From positions 4,304,001 to 4,368,000 of the forward strand of contig NZ_JACHJC010000001.1 of the NCBI RefSeq assembly GCF_014203425.1: a stretch of 64,000 nucleotides of DNA, read 5' to 3'. Of the stretch, positions 32,988 to 39,950 are shown piece by piece. This stretch comes from Micromonospora echinospora. GTDB lineage: Bacteria; Actinomycetota; Actinomycetes; Mycobacteriales; Micromonosporaceae. The notes below the pieces were generated by a model. That model searched no databases and was not told the DNA's origin. It saw only the letters and a program-made list of their open reading frames with translations. The first letter of the stretch is position 1. Each line of letters opens with the position of its first letter. A program made the position numbers and the translations under genes.

Positions 32988-33740
32988 TCAGCGCCCGAAG
33001 GTGCGGTCGAGCAGGTCGAACAGCGCGGTCCAGTGCCGCTTCGTGGCCTGCTCGTCGTACATCGGCGTGTCCGACTGGGTGTAGCCGTGACGGGCGCCGG
33101 GGTAGACCTCGGAGCGGTAGGTGACACCGGCCGTGGCCAGCGCCTTCTCCAGCACGGCGATCTGCTCGGCGGTCATCGACGGGTCGGCGTCGGCGTGCCC
33201 GAAGTAGAGCTCGCCGGTCACCGCGCCGAGGGCCAGGTGCGGGCTGTCCGGGGCGTCGGTGACCACCCGGCCGGCGTGGAACGCCGCCACCGCGGCGATC
33301 CGGCCCGGAAGCGCCTCGATCGCGCGCAGCGCGTTCATGCCGCCCATGCAGTACCCGGTGATCGCCGCCGGACCCGGCGCGACGTCCGGCTGGGCGGCGA
33401 GGAAGTCCAGGTAGGCGGCGGTGTCCCGGGCCACCGTGTCCGGCGTCAGCGCGGCCATCATCGGGCCGATCCGCTCGAACAGTGCGCTGCGGCGGCTGTC
33501 GTCGGCGAGCGCGCCGAGGTCGATCAGCGGGGCGCGCCCGGCGCGGTGGAACAGGTTGGGCGCCAGCACGACGTACCCGCGGCCGGCGATCGTCGCGGCC
33601 ATCTCCGCCACCCGGGGCCGCAGCCCGAAGGCGTCCATGAACAGCAGGACGGGCGGGAAGGGTCCACCGGAGTCCGGCCGCGCCAGGTAGGCGTCCGCCG
33701 TTCCGTCGGGGGTGGGCACGTCGACGATCGTCGGCTGCAC
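32988..33740 (-). CDS. Dienelactone hydrolase-family protein
   Basis: A 250-residue alpha/beta-hydrolase of the DLH family. The nucleophile elbow is ITGYCMGGMNALRA (Cys, as in true dienelactone hydrolases), the acid lies in YFGHADADPSM, and the His in YPGARHGYTQSD. The N-terminus MQPTIVDVPTPDGTADAYLARP is typical and there is no signal peptide, so it is cytoplasmic. Many members of this subfamily are annotated only by fold, so its substrate is unknown. The start is GTG 33740. Upstream and divergent lies the second DUF2267 gene. Confidence 0.9.
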   Translation of the reverse strand: MQPTIVDVPTPDGTADAYLARPDSGGPFPPVLLFMDAFGLRPRVAEMAATIAGRGYVVLAPNLFHRAGRAPLIDLGALADDSRRSALFERIGPMMAALTPDTVARDTAAYLDFLAAQPDVAPGPAAITGYCMGGMNALRAIEALPGRIAAVAAFHAGRVVTDAPDSPHLALGAVTGELYFGHADADPSMTAEQIAVLEKALATAGVTYRSEVYPGARHGYTQSDTPMYDEQATKRHWTALFDLLDRTFGR

Positions 33741-33892
33741 TGTCTCGACCTCCTCGCTGTCGGGTTTCCCGCCGCACGCTACTCCCGGCCCGGCCCGGCA
33801 AGGCCAGGACCTCGGGTTTCCGCTCCGGGACCCGCCCGTTTGCCGGGGCCGAGCGCGGGAATCCCGCTGTCCCGGCGGAGGAAGGCGGCGAG

Positions 33893-34291
33893 ATGGACCA
33901 GGATCAGTTCATCGGCGCGGTGGCCCAGCGGTGCGGCGCGTCCGCGGAGCAGGCCACGGCGATCACCCGGGCGACGTTGACGACGCTGGCCGAGCGGATC
34001 GACGGCGGGGAGGCCCGCGACCTGGCCGACCAGCTGCCCGAGGCGCTGCGGGCCTACGCGTTCGGCCCGGCCGAGGCCGCCGAGCCGTTCGGGATCGACG
34101 TGTTCGTGGAGCGGGTGAGCGGCCGCGCCGACGTGGACGTGGACGCCGCCCGGGACGGGGTCACCGCGGTGTTCGACGTGCTGCGCGACGCCGTCGACCC
34201 GGCTGCGTACGCGCAGGTCGTCGGGCAACTGCCGGCCGAGTACGGCGACGTGGCCGACCAGAGCGCCCCGTACGTGCGGCGCACGGCGTGA
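33893..34291 (+). CDS. DUF2267 domain protein
   Basis: A 132-residue helical protein matching DUF2267: FIGAVAQRCGASAEQATAITRATLTTLAERIDGGEARDLADQLPEALRAYAF, then a second half with FGIDVFVERVSGRADVD and VVGQLPAEYGDVADQ. It resembles the copy at 11210-11599 in length and in the RATLTTLAERI/TEATLRTLAERI segment. The function is unknown. The start ATG 33893 has GGAGGAAGG upstream. An acidic small protein gene follows 10 bp later, probably in one operon. Confidence 0.85.
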   Translation: MDQDQFIGAVAQRCGASAEQATAITRATLTTLAERIDGGEARDLADQLPEALRAYAFGPAEAAEPFGIDVFVERVSGRADVDVDAARDGVTAVFDVLRDAVDPAAYAQVVGQLPAEYGDVADQSAPYVRRTA

Positions 34292-34301
34292 CGGGGGCGC
34301 G

Positions 34302-34562
34302 ATGAGCGAGGACGCGCTGCGCCGCCCGCCCGAGGCCGACGCGCAGGAACAGCGGCAGGACGAGACGCTCGTCGGCCCGCCCGACACCGTCGACACGGCA
34401 GTGCCCGAGGCGAGCGAGGCGGACCTTGCCGAGCAGGGCGTGCTGCGCCCGCCGAGCGACCGGGCGGGCCTGGGCGAGTCGGTGCGCGGCGACCTGACCG
34501 CCGCCGACGCGGTGGAGCAGAACACGGAGATCCCGCTGCCCGAGGAGGAGCACTGGGCCTGA
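34302..34562 (+). CDS. Small acidic disordered protein
   Basis: The 86-residue product is rich in Glu, Asp, Ala and Pro (VGPPDTVDTAVPEASEADLAEQGVLRPPSDRAG), has no hydrophobic segment and no recognised domain. It lies 10 bp after the DUF2267 gene on the same strand and its stop is 3 bp from the end of the convergent lipid kinase gene. Codon use matches the neighbours, so it is likely real, but the function is unknown. Confidence 0.6.
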   Translation: MSEDALRRPPEADAQEQRQDETLVGPPDTVDTAVPEASEADLAEQGVLRPPSDRAGLGESVRGDLTAADAVEQNTEIPLPEEEHWA

Positions 34563-34565
34563 CGG

Positions 34566-35495
34566 TCAGTGGTCCGGGCTGTCGGCCCGCGCCATCAGCC
34601 GCAACGCGTTCGGGTCCAGGCCGACGCGGACCGGGGTCTGCCCGTACGGCTCGCCGTCGACCTCGATGCGGGCCGGCCGGTCGGTCTCCAGCCACAACTG
34701 GCGTACCGCCAGGAACGGCTCGTCGCCGAGCGTGCGGCGGTGGCCGGCCGCCGCGTTGCGCGCCGTCTCGCGCAGCAGCCCGCGCCGGGTCGGCCCGCCC
34801 ACCGGGTACGCGACCAGCAGCCGGTCGTCGGCGGTGGCGTCGGCGGTGATCGGGCGGCCGGCGTGGAAGCCGCCGTTGGCCACGTACACCTGGTGCGTGG
34901 TGAACGTGTGCTCGCGGCCCTCGGCGCGGACCGTCACGACCAGCGGCCGGTGCCGGGCCAGCAGTCCCAACCCGGTCATCGGATACGCGAGCCGCCCGGC
35001 GACCCGCTTCAGCCCCGGTGGCGCGGCCTGCATGATGTCGGCGGACAGCCCGATCCCGACGTGGTTGGTGAACCTGGTGTCGCCGATCAGGCCCAGGTCG
35101 ACGTCGATCACCTTCCCGCCGGTGAGGACGCCGATCGCGGCGTCCAGGTCGAGCGGGACGCCGACGGTGCGGGCGAAGTTGTTAGTGGTGCCCAGCGGCA
35201 GCAGGCCCATCGCGATGTCCCGGTGGGCGAGCAGCCGGGCTGCCGCGCCGACGGTGCCGTCGCCGCCGCCGGTGACCAGCAGGTCCGGCCCGAGGTCGGC
35301 GGCCTCGGCGAGCACCCGGTCCAGTTCGCCGGGCCGCTCCACCGGGTACGCGCCGAGCAGCGCGAAACCGGCCGCGCGCAGGCGCGCATGGACGGTGTCG
35401 TAGAGCCGCCGGCCCCGGCGGGAGTGGGCGTTTACCACGAGCGCCGCCCGCCGTCGTTCCCGGATCGCCGTGGTCAGCTCCCGCTTGGTCCGCAC
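34566..35495 (-). CDS. Diacylglycerol kinase-family lipid kinase
   Basis: A 309-residue DAGK/YegS-like kinase. It begins RRAALVVNAHSRRGRR, carries the ATP-binding glycine motif LLVTGGGDGTVGAAARLLAHRDIAMGLLPLGTTNNFARTVGVP, and ends in the C-terminal beta domain (IEVDGEPYGQTPVRVGLDPNALRLMA). It phosphorylates a lipid alcohol such as diacylglycerol at the cytoplasmic membrane face. The start is GTG 35495, with no closer Met; I chose it because RTKRELTTAI directly precedes the first beta strand. It is divergent from the ABC permease gene. Confidence 0.9.
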   Translation of the reverse strand: MRTKRELTTAIRERRRAALVVNAHSRRGRRLYDTVHARLRAAGFALLGAYPVERPGELDRVLAEAADLGPDLLVTGGGDGTVGAAARLLAHRDIAMGLLPLGTTNNFARTVGVPLDLDAAIGVLTGGKVIDVDLGLIGDTRFTNHVGIGLSADIMQAAPPGLKRVAGRLAYPMTGLGLLARHRPLVVTVRAEGREHTFTTHQVYVANGGFHAGRPITADATADDRLLVAYPVGGPTRRGLLRETARNAAAGHRRTLGDEPFLAVRQLWLETDRPARIEVDGEPYGQTPVRVGLDPNALRLMARADSPDH

Positions 35496-35609
35496 GGTGG
35501 TGACCCTAGCCGCCACCGCGCGCCGCGGGCCGGTCGCGCTGCCGATGTTGACCGGGTCGGTTATCGTCGCGGCGGCCGTGATCTTCGACCCGCGAGGATG
35601 GATGTCCAG

Positions 35610-37316
35610 ATGAGCCAGCCGGCAGTGCCACAGGCGACAGTGCCAGCGCCCCAGCCCACCCAGCCGAGCCGGCGGGCGCCGGCCCTGATCGGGCTGGCGC
35701 TGATCGTCCCGGCAGTGATCGCCTGGGTCTGGTCGTACGTCCTGCCCACCCTGTCCACTGTGGCCCGCAGCTTCGAGGGTGACGGGCTGCGCCGTCCGTA
35801 CGAATCGGCGGGTGTGCGGAACTACGAGGTCGCCTTCACCTCCGGGTTCGTCGGACAGGTCGGGTTCGCGGTGCTGCTCAGCCTGATCCCGCTGGCGGTG
35901 GCGCTGCTCGCCGCGCCGCTGCTCGCCGTCCTCGCCGACCGGGCCGGCCGGGTCGCCCGCCTGGTCACCCGGGGCGTGCTGGCGCTGCCGCTCGCCGCGT
36001 ACGCGCCGGTCGCCGTGTACCTCGGCCGACGCGCCGAGAACATCGAGAGCGGCACCTACACCGAGAATCTGCAGTCCCCCCGGACGTTCCTCGTCTCGGC
36101 GCTGGCACAGGTGACGTTCGGGCTGGTCGTCGCGGTAGCCGCGACTCTGTACCTGAGCGCCCTGCGCCGCCGCGAGCCCGACCAGCGGCCCGCGCCCGCC
36201 ATGCTGGCCGTCGGCGGGCTGCTCGGCTTGGGCGTTCTCGCCGCCGGCCTGCAGACCTTCACCGCCCCGTACATCCTGACCGGCGGCGGACCGCGCGGCG
36301 ACTACACGGCGACGCCGGTGTTCAGCATCGCGCAGACCTCGTTCCGGACGTTGCGCCTGGGCGTCGGATCGGCCACGTCGACCCTGCTGCTGGTGCTGCT
36401 CGGGCTGCTCGGGCTGGCCGCGGTGGCGCTCATCCTGGCCACCCGGCTGCGCATCGAGTTCGACGGCTGGCGGGACCGCCCGGCCGTCCGGGAGGCGGAG
36501 TCCTACTCCGGCCGCCGGCCGCTGTTGGTCGGGCTGACCGCTGTCGCGCTCGTCGTCGTCATCGGCGTCACCGTCTGGGCGTCGTCGCCGTGGCTGCGGA
36601 ACCTCTCCTCCGACACCGGGCCCCTGCCCAGGGGAGTCGAGACGTCGAACCTGTTCGCCAACACCTGGGTGCCGCCGCTGCTGTCCACGCTCGTCGCGGT
36701 GGGGCTCGCGGCGCTGGCCGGATTCGGGATCGGCGCGCTGCGACCGCTCGGACGCTGGAGCGAACTGCTGCTGGTGCCGTTCGCGCCCTGGTTGTTCGTC
36801 GGTGCCGGCCCGCTGGCCATCGCCAATTTCGAACGCACAATGGAGCGCGAACAGCTGGGCCTGTTCCTCGGCCTGGTGCCGCCGACCTGGCTGTCGGTGC
36901 CCGCGCTGTTCGCGTTCACGCTGCTGTTCCGGGGCCAGCACGAGCGGTGGCGTTCCGGCGGCGGCGTCGGCCGTACGCTGCTGCTGCCGGCGTTGCCGAT
37001 GCTTGCCGTGACAGCGTTGCCGACCTGGCTGGCGCACGCCCAGTCACCACTGTGGACGACGCTGGTGGGCAAGGGGCCCGACAGCCTCACCGCTCCCGTG
37101 CTGGTGCAGATGGTCGCCAGCCGCGCCTTCGGCGCCGGGGGTGAGCTTCCGCTGGGCCTGATCCTGCCGCTGCCGATGCTGATCCTGTTCGTGGTGCTGT
37201 TCGTCGCGCTCATGGTCGGCTACGTGGATCGGCTCGCCATCCGGGTGGGGCGGCGCAGCGGCGCGGACGCGCCGCCCGCCGGTGCGGGCGGGCCCGTCGG
37301 CAAGGTCACCGCATAG
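35610..37316 (+). CDS. Fused sugar-type ABC permease (MalF-MalG-like)
   Basis: A 568-residue membrane protein with about 12 helices that reads as two sugar-permease halves in one chain. The first half has LIGLALIVPAVIAWVWSYVLPTLSTVARSF, GVRNYEVAFTS and, later, LQTFTAPYILTGGGPRGDYTAT, hallmarks of MalF-type permeases. The second half begins near residue 305 (RRPLLVGLTAVALVVVIGVTVW) and is MalG-like, with SNLFANTWVPPLLSTLVAVGLAALAGFG. The EAA loop that docks the ATPase is not recognisable in either half. No binding protein or ATPase gene is adjacent. The start is ATG 35610 (GAGGA upstream); ATG 35598 is possible. Confidence 0.8.
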   Translation: MSQPAVPQATVPAPQPTQPSRRAPALIGLALIVPAVIAWVWSYVLPTLSTVARSFEGDGLRRPYESAGVRNYEVAFTSGFVGQVGFAVLLSLIPLAVALLAAPLLAVLADRAGRVARLVTRGVLALPLAAYAPVAVYLGRRAENIESGTYTENLQSPRTFLVSALAQVTFGLVVAVAATLYLSALRRREPDQRPAPAMLAVGGLLGLGVLAAGLQTFTAPYILTGGGPRGDYTATPVFSIAQTSFRTLRLGVGSATSTLLLVLLGLLGLAAVALILATRLRIEFDGWRDRPAVREAESYSGRRPLLVGLTAVALVVVIGVTVWASSPWLRNLSSDTGPLPRGVETSNLFANTWVPPLLSTLVAVGLAALAGFGIGALRPLGRWSELLLVPFAPWLFVGAGPLAIANFERTMEREQLGLFLGLVPPTWLSVPALFAFTLLFRGQHERWRSGGGVGRTLLLPALPMLAVTALPTWLAHAQSPLWTTLVGKGPDSLTAPVLVQMVASRAFGAGGELPLGLILPLPMLILFVVLFVALMVGYVDRLAIRVGRRSGADAPPAGAGGPVGKVTA

Positions 37317-37363
37317 GGAAACCCCCGATTACGGGCGGTGACGTCGCGCCTAGCGTCGGACGC

Positions 37364-37915
37364 ATGGCAACTGACGCGCTCACACCGGCCCGGACCGCCC
37401 GCCTCCACCGCGCCCGCCTGGCGCTGCCCCTGGTGCTGCTCGCCCTGCTCGCGCCGGCCGGGTGCGACGCCGCCGGCGGTGACCCGCTCGACCCCACTTC
37501 GGCCGACGTCGCCGAGGACGCGGACCCGGACGCGGGCGCGATGGGCGGCGTCAAGCCACCGTGCCCGTTCACCGCCGCCCAGGTGTCCGAGATCGTCGGA
37601 CAGAGCATGCGCGACGACGGCAACTGCCTGTTCGGCGACGGCAAGGGCGTGGCCAGCCTGGCCGTCACCACCGCCTCGCCGGCCGCCGGCAAGATGACCT
37701 ACGAGTACCAGTACGACCAGGCCGGCAAGCAGTACGAGAAGGTCGTCGACCTGGACCGGGGCGAGCAGGGCTACCTGGCGGTCAAGGACATCAGCGGTGA
37801 GGCGGTGCTGATCGACGGCAAGGGCACCTACACCGTGACGATCAGCAGCTTCGGCGGCGGCACCGCCGGCAACGAGAAGATCCTGCGCCGCGCACTCGAC
37901 GCGATCCCGGCCTGA
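37364..37915 (+). CDS. Lipoprotein, DUF3558-like
   Basis: A 183-residue lipoprotein. The signal peptide ends in a lipobox LLAPAGC near residues 30-36, then a low-complexity acidic linker leads to a small domain with CPFTAAQVSEIVGQSMRDDGNCLFGDG, two Cys likely in a disulfide, in the style of DUF3558 lipoproteins. It would sit on the outer face of the cytoplasmic membrane. It starts at ATG 37364 and is first of three consecutive lipoprotein genes. Confidence 0.75.
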   Translation: MATDALTPARTARLHRARLALPLVLLALLAPAGCDAAGGDPLDPTSADVAEDADPDAGAMGGVKPPCPFTAAQVSEIVGQSMRDDGNCLFGDGKGVASLAVTTASPAAGKMTYEYQYDQAGKQYEKVVDLDRGEQGYLAVKDISGEAVLIDGKGTYTVTISSFGGGTAGNEKILRRALDAIPA

Positions 37916-37926
37916 GCGGGGCAGGC

Positions 37927-38472
37927 GTGCGAACCCGAGGACTGATCGCGCTCGCGCTGACCGCGACCCTGCTCACCGCCTCGGCCGGATGCGGCGACGA
38001 CGAACCGCCGGCCGTCGGTGGCACTGCGTCCGCCGCGGGCGCGCCGGTCGCAGACCCGACCGGGGACGCGCCGGCCGAGCCGAGCACCGAACCGGTGGAC
38101 GACGCCGCCGGGCCGGACGCCTGCGCGCTGGTGTCCAAGGCCGACGCCGAACGTCTCGCCGGCACGCCGCTCGACGAGCCGGTCGCCGCCGGGCAGTCGT
38201 GCACGTACACCGGACCGACGAGCGGGCCCACCGCCCAGGTCGAGTCGTTCGTGGGCGAGGGCGCCAAGAAGTACCTCGACATCGAGCGGCAGCTCGGGCA
38301 CGAGATCCGGGAGCTGAGCGGGGTGGCCGACGAGGCGCTGTTCACCGCGGAGGCGTTCTTCCTTCGCAAGGGCGAGCTGTGGGTCGCGGTACGGCTGGTG
38401 CGGCTCAACGACCCGCAGGAGAACCGGGCGCCGCTGGAACGGCTCGCCCGTACCGTCGCCGGCCGGATGTGA
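37927..38472 (+). CDS. Lipoprotein, DUF3558-like
   Basis: A 181-residue lipoprotein with lipobox TASAGC, a disordered Ala/Pro/Glu linker and a domain containing CALVSKADAERLAGTPLDEPVAAGQSCTYTG, which resembles DUF3558 and the neighbour at 37364. The two genes are likely an old duplication. The start is GTG 37927, 9 bp after the previous stop; its own stop overlaps the start of the next gene. The role in the cell envelope is unknown. Confidence 0.78.
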   Translation: MRTRGLIALALTATLLTASAGCGDDEPPAVGGTASAAGAPVADPTGDAPAEPSTEPVDDAAGPDACALVSKADAERLAGTPLDEPVAAGQSCTYTGPTSGPTAQVESFVGEGAKKYLDIERQLGHEIRELSGVADEALFTAEAFFLRKGELWVAVRLVRLNDPQENRAPLERLARTVAGRM

Positions 38473-39902
38473 GGCGGCCGGTGCGCGGCCGTCGGCTGCT
38501 CGCGGCCGGCGTGGCGGCGCTGCTGGCGGTGACCGGCTGCGCCGGGCCCACGCCCGGCCCGGCCGACGCGGGCGACGGGGAGCAGCCCCGCTACGGGCAG
38601 GCCCCGGCGCCGGGAAAGGACGTCACGCTGCAACCGGACGTGGTGCTCGTCGGCGGCGGCAGCCGGACCGTGCGGTCGGTGAGCCCGGACGGGCTGACCT
38701 GGCGGCTCGACCCGGACGCGCGCGACGCCGACCGGCTCGCGCCCGGCAAGGTCATGTTCCTCACCGGACGCGGCGTGGGACGGGTGCTCGACCTGGCCGA
38801 GGAAGGCGGCGACCTGGTCGTCACGATCGGCCCGGTCGCACTCACCGAGGTGATCCGCGACGGCACGTTCGGCGGGGACGACGTCACCCTCGACCGGCCG
38901 ACCGTCTATGTAGCGGGTGAACCGTCGTGGACCCGGGACGCCGCAGCGGCCGGTGGCACGCTCGGCCGGGCCCGTCCGCTCGCCGTCGCCCCCGCGCAGC
39001 CTCCGCCCGCGCCGGGCGGGCAGGCGGCCGCCACCGCCCAGGGCTACCGGGTACGGACGTTCTGCTGCGCCGGCGGTGTCGGCACGCACTTCACGTACGA
39101 CGACGGCGGCGTCCGGCTCGCCGGCACCCTCACGCTGACCGTCGGCCGTCCGGCCGCGTCGTTCCATTTGGCCATCGGCGCCGGCCGGGTGACCCGGGCC
39201 GAACTGGAGATCGGCGGCGGCTTCGGCATCAAGGTGGACTTCACCGCCGGCGTCGACGGCGGGCAGAACCACCGCAAGACGTTCCCGATCCCGGTCGACA
39301 TCGCGTTCCCGATCGGGCTGATCGCCGGCCTGCCGCTGTCGTTCACGGTGAGCCAGACGCTGGAGGTGGCCACCGCGTTCGGCGCCCGACTGGGCACGTT
39401 CCGCGGCGCCGGCGAGTACGCGCTGGCCGGCAAGCTCGGCTTCGGCTACACCAACGGCCAGGTGGGCTCGCGCGTGACGGAGGGCTTCGCGCGCCGGGTG
39501 AGCCTGCTCGACTCGCTCACCGGCGTGCCGGTCGGCGTGATGGGGCTGGTCATCCGGCACGGCGTGCGGTTCACCATGGGCATCAGCGCGTTCCTGTTCA
39601 CCGCCGGTGTGTGGTTCGAGCTGGTCACCTCGTACGGGGCCACGATCGGGTCCGCGCTCGGCGCGCCGTACGCGCTGTGCCGCGGCGTCGGCCTCGGCGT
39701 ACGGGCGAGGTTCGGGATCGGCTACCGCATCCTGGAACCCGTCGTCCAAGTGATCAACAAGTTCCTCAGCCTGCTCAGCCCGTCCCGGGCGCCCCGGATC
39801 CCGCCGATCGCGGCGACCGCCGGACCGAGTTGGAGCGCCGACGTCTACCACGACGAGGAGGTCATCCCGCCCGTCTCGATATGCAAACAGGTTCCAGGCT
39901 AG
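38469..39902 (+). CDS. Large lipoprotein of unknown function
   Basis: The 477-residue protein has a basic N-terminus and lipobox LLAVTGC. I do not recognise its family. About residues 45-150 form a beta-rich domain (VVLVGGGSRTVRSVSPDGLTWRLDPDARDADRLAPGKVMFLTGRGVGRVL), then an Ala/Pro linker with TFCCAGGVGTHFTYDDGG, and a C-terminal part with long Gly-rich amphipathic beta stretches (GRVTRAELEIGGGFGIKVDFTAGVDGG, YALAGKLGFGYTNGQVGSRV). It starts with GTG in a GTGA overlap with the upstream lipoprotein, so the three are one operon. GTG 38481 is an alternative. Confidence 0.75.
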   Translation: MRRPVRGRRLLAAGVAALLAVTGCAGPTPGPADAGDGEQPRYGQAPAPGKDVTLQPDVVLVGGGSRTVRSVSPDGLTWRLDPDARDADRLAPGKVMFLTGRGVGRVLDLAEEGGDLVVTIGPVALTEVIRDGTFGGDDVTLDRPTVYVAGEPSWTRDAAAAGGTLGRARPLAVAPAQPPPAPGGQAAATAQGYRVRTFCCAGGVGTHFTYDDGGVRLAGTLTLTVGRPAASFHLAIGAGRVTRAELEIGGGFGIKVDFTAGVDGGQNHRKTFPIPVDIAFPIGLIAGLPLSFTVSQTLEVATAFGARLGTFRGAGEYALAGKLGFGYTNGQVGSRVTEGFARRVSLLDSLTGVPVGVMGLVIRHGVRFTMGISAFLFTAGVWFELVTSYGATIGSALGAPYALCRGVGLGVRARFGIGYRILEPVVQVINKFLSLLSPSRAPRIPPIAATAGPSWSADVYHDEEVIPPVSICKQVPG

Positions 39903-39950
39903 GCCGCGCCGACGCTGGGTTCGCGGGCGCCGCTGTGCCACGATCCCGCC

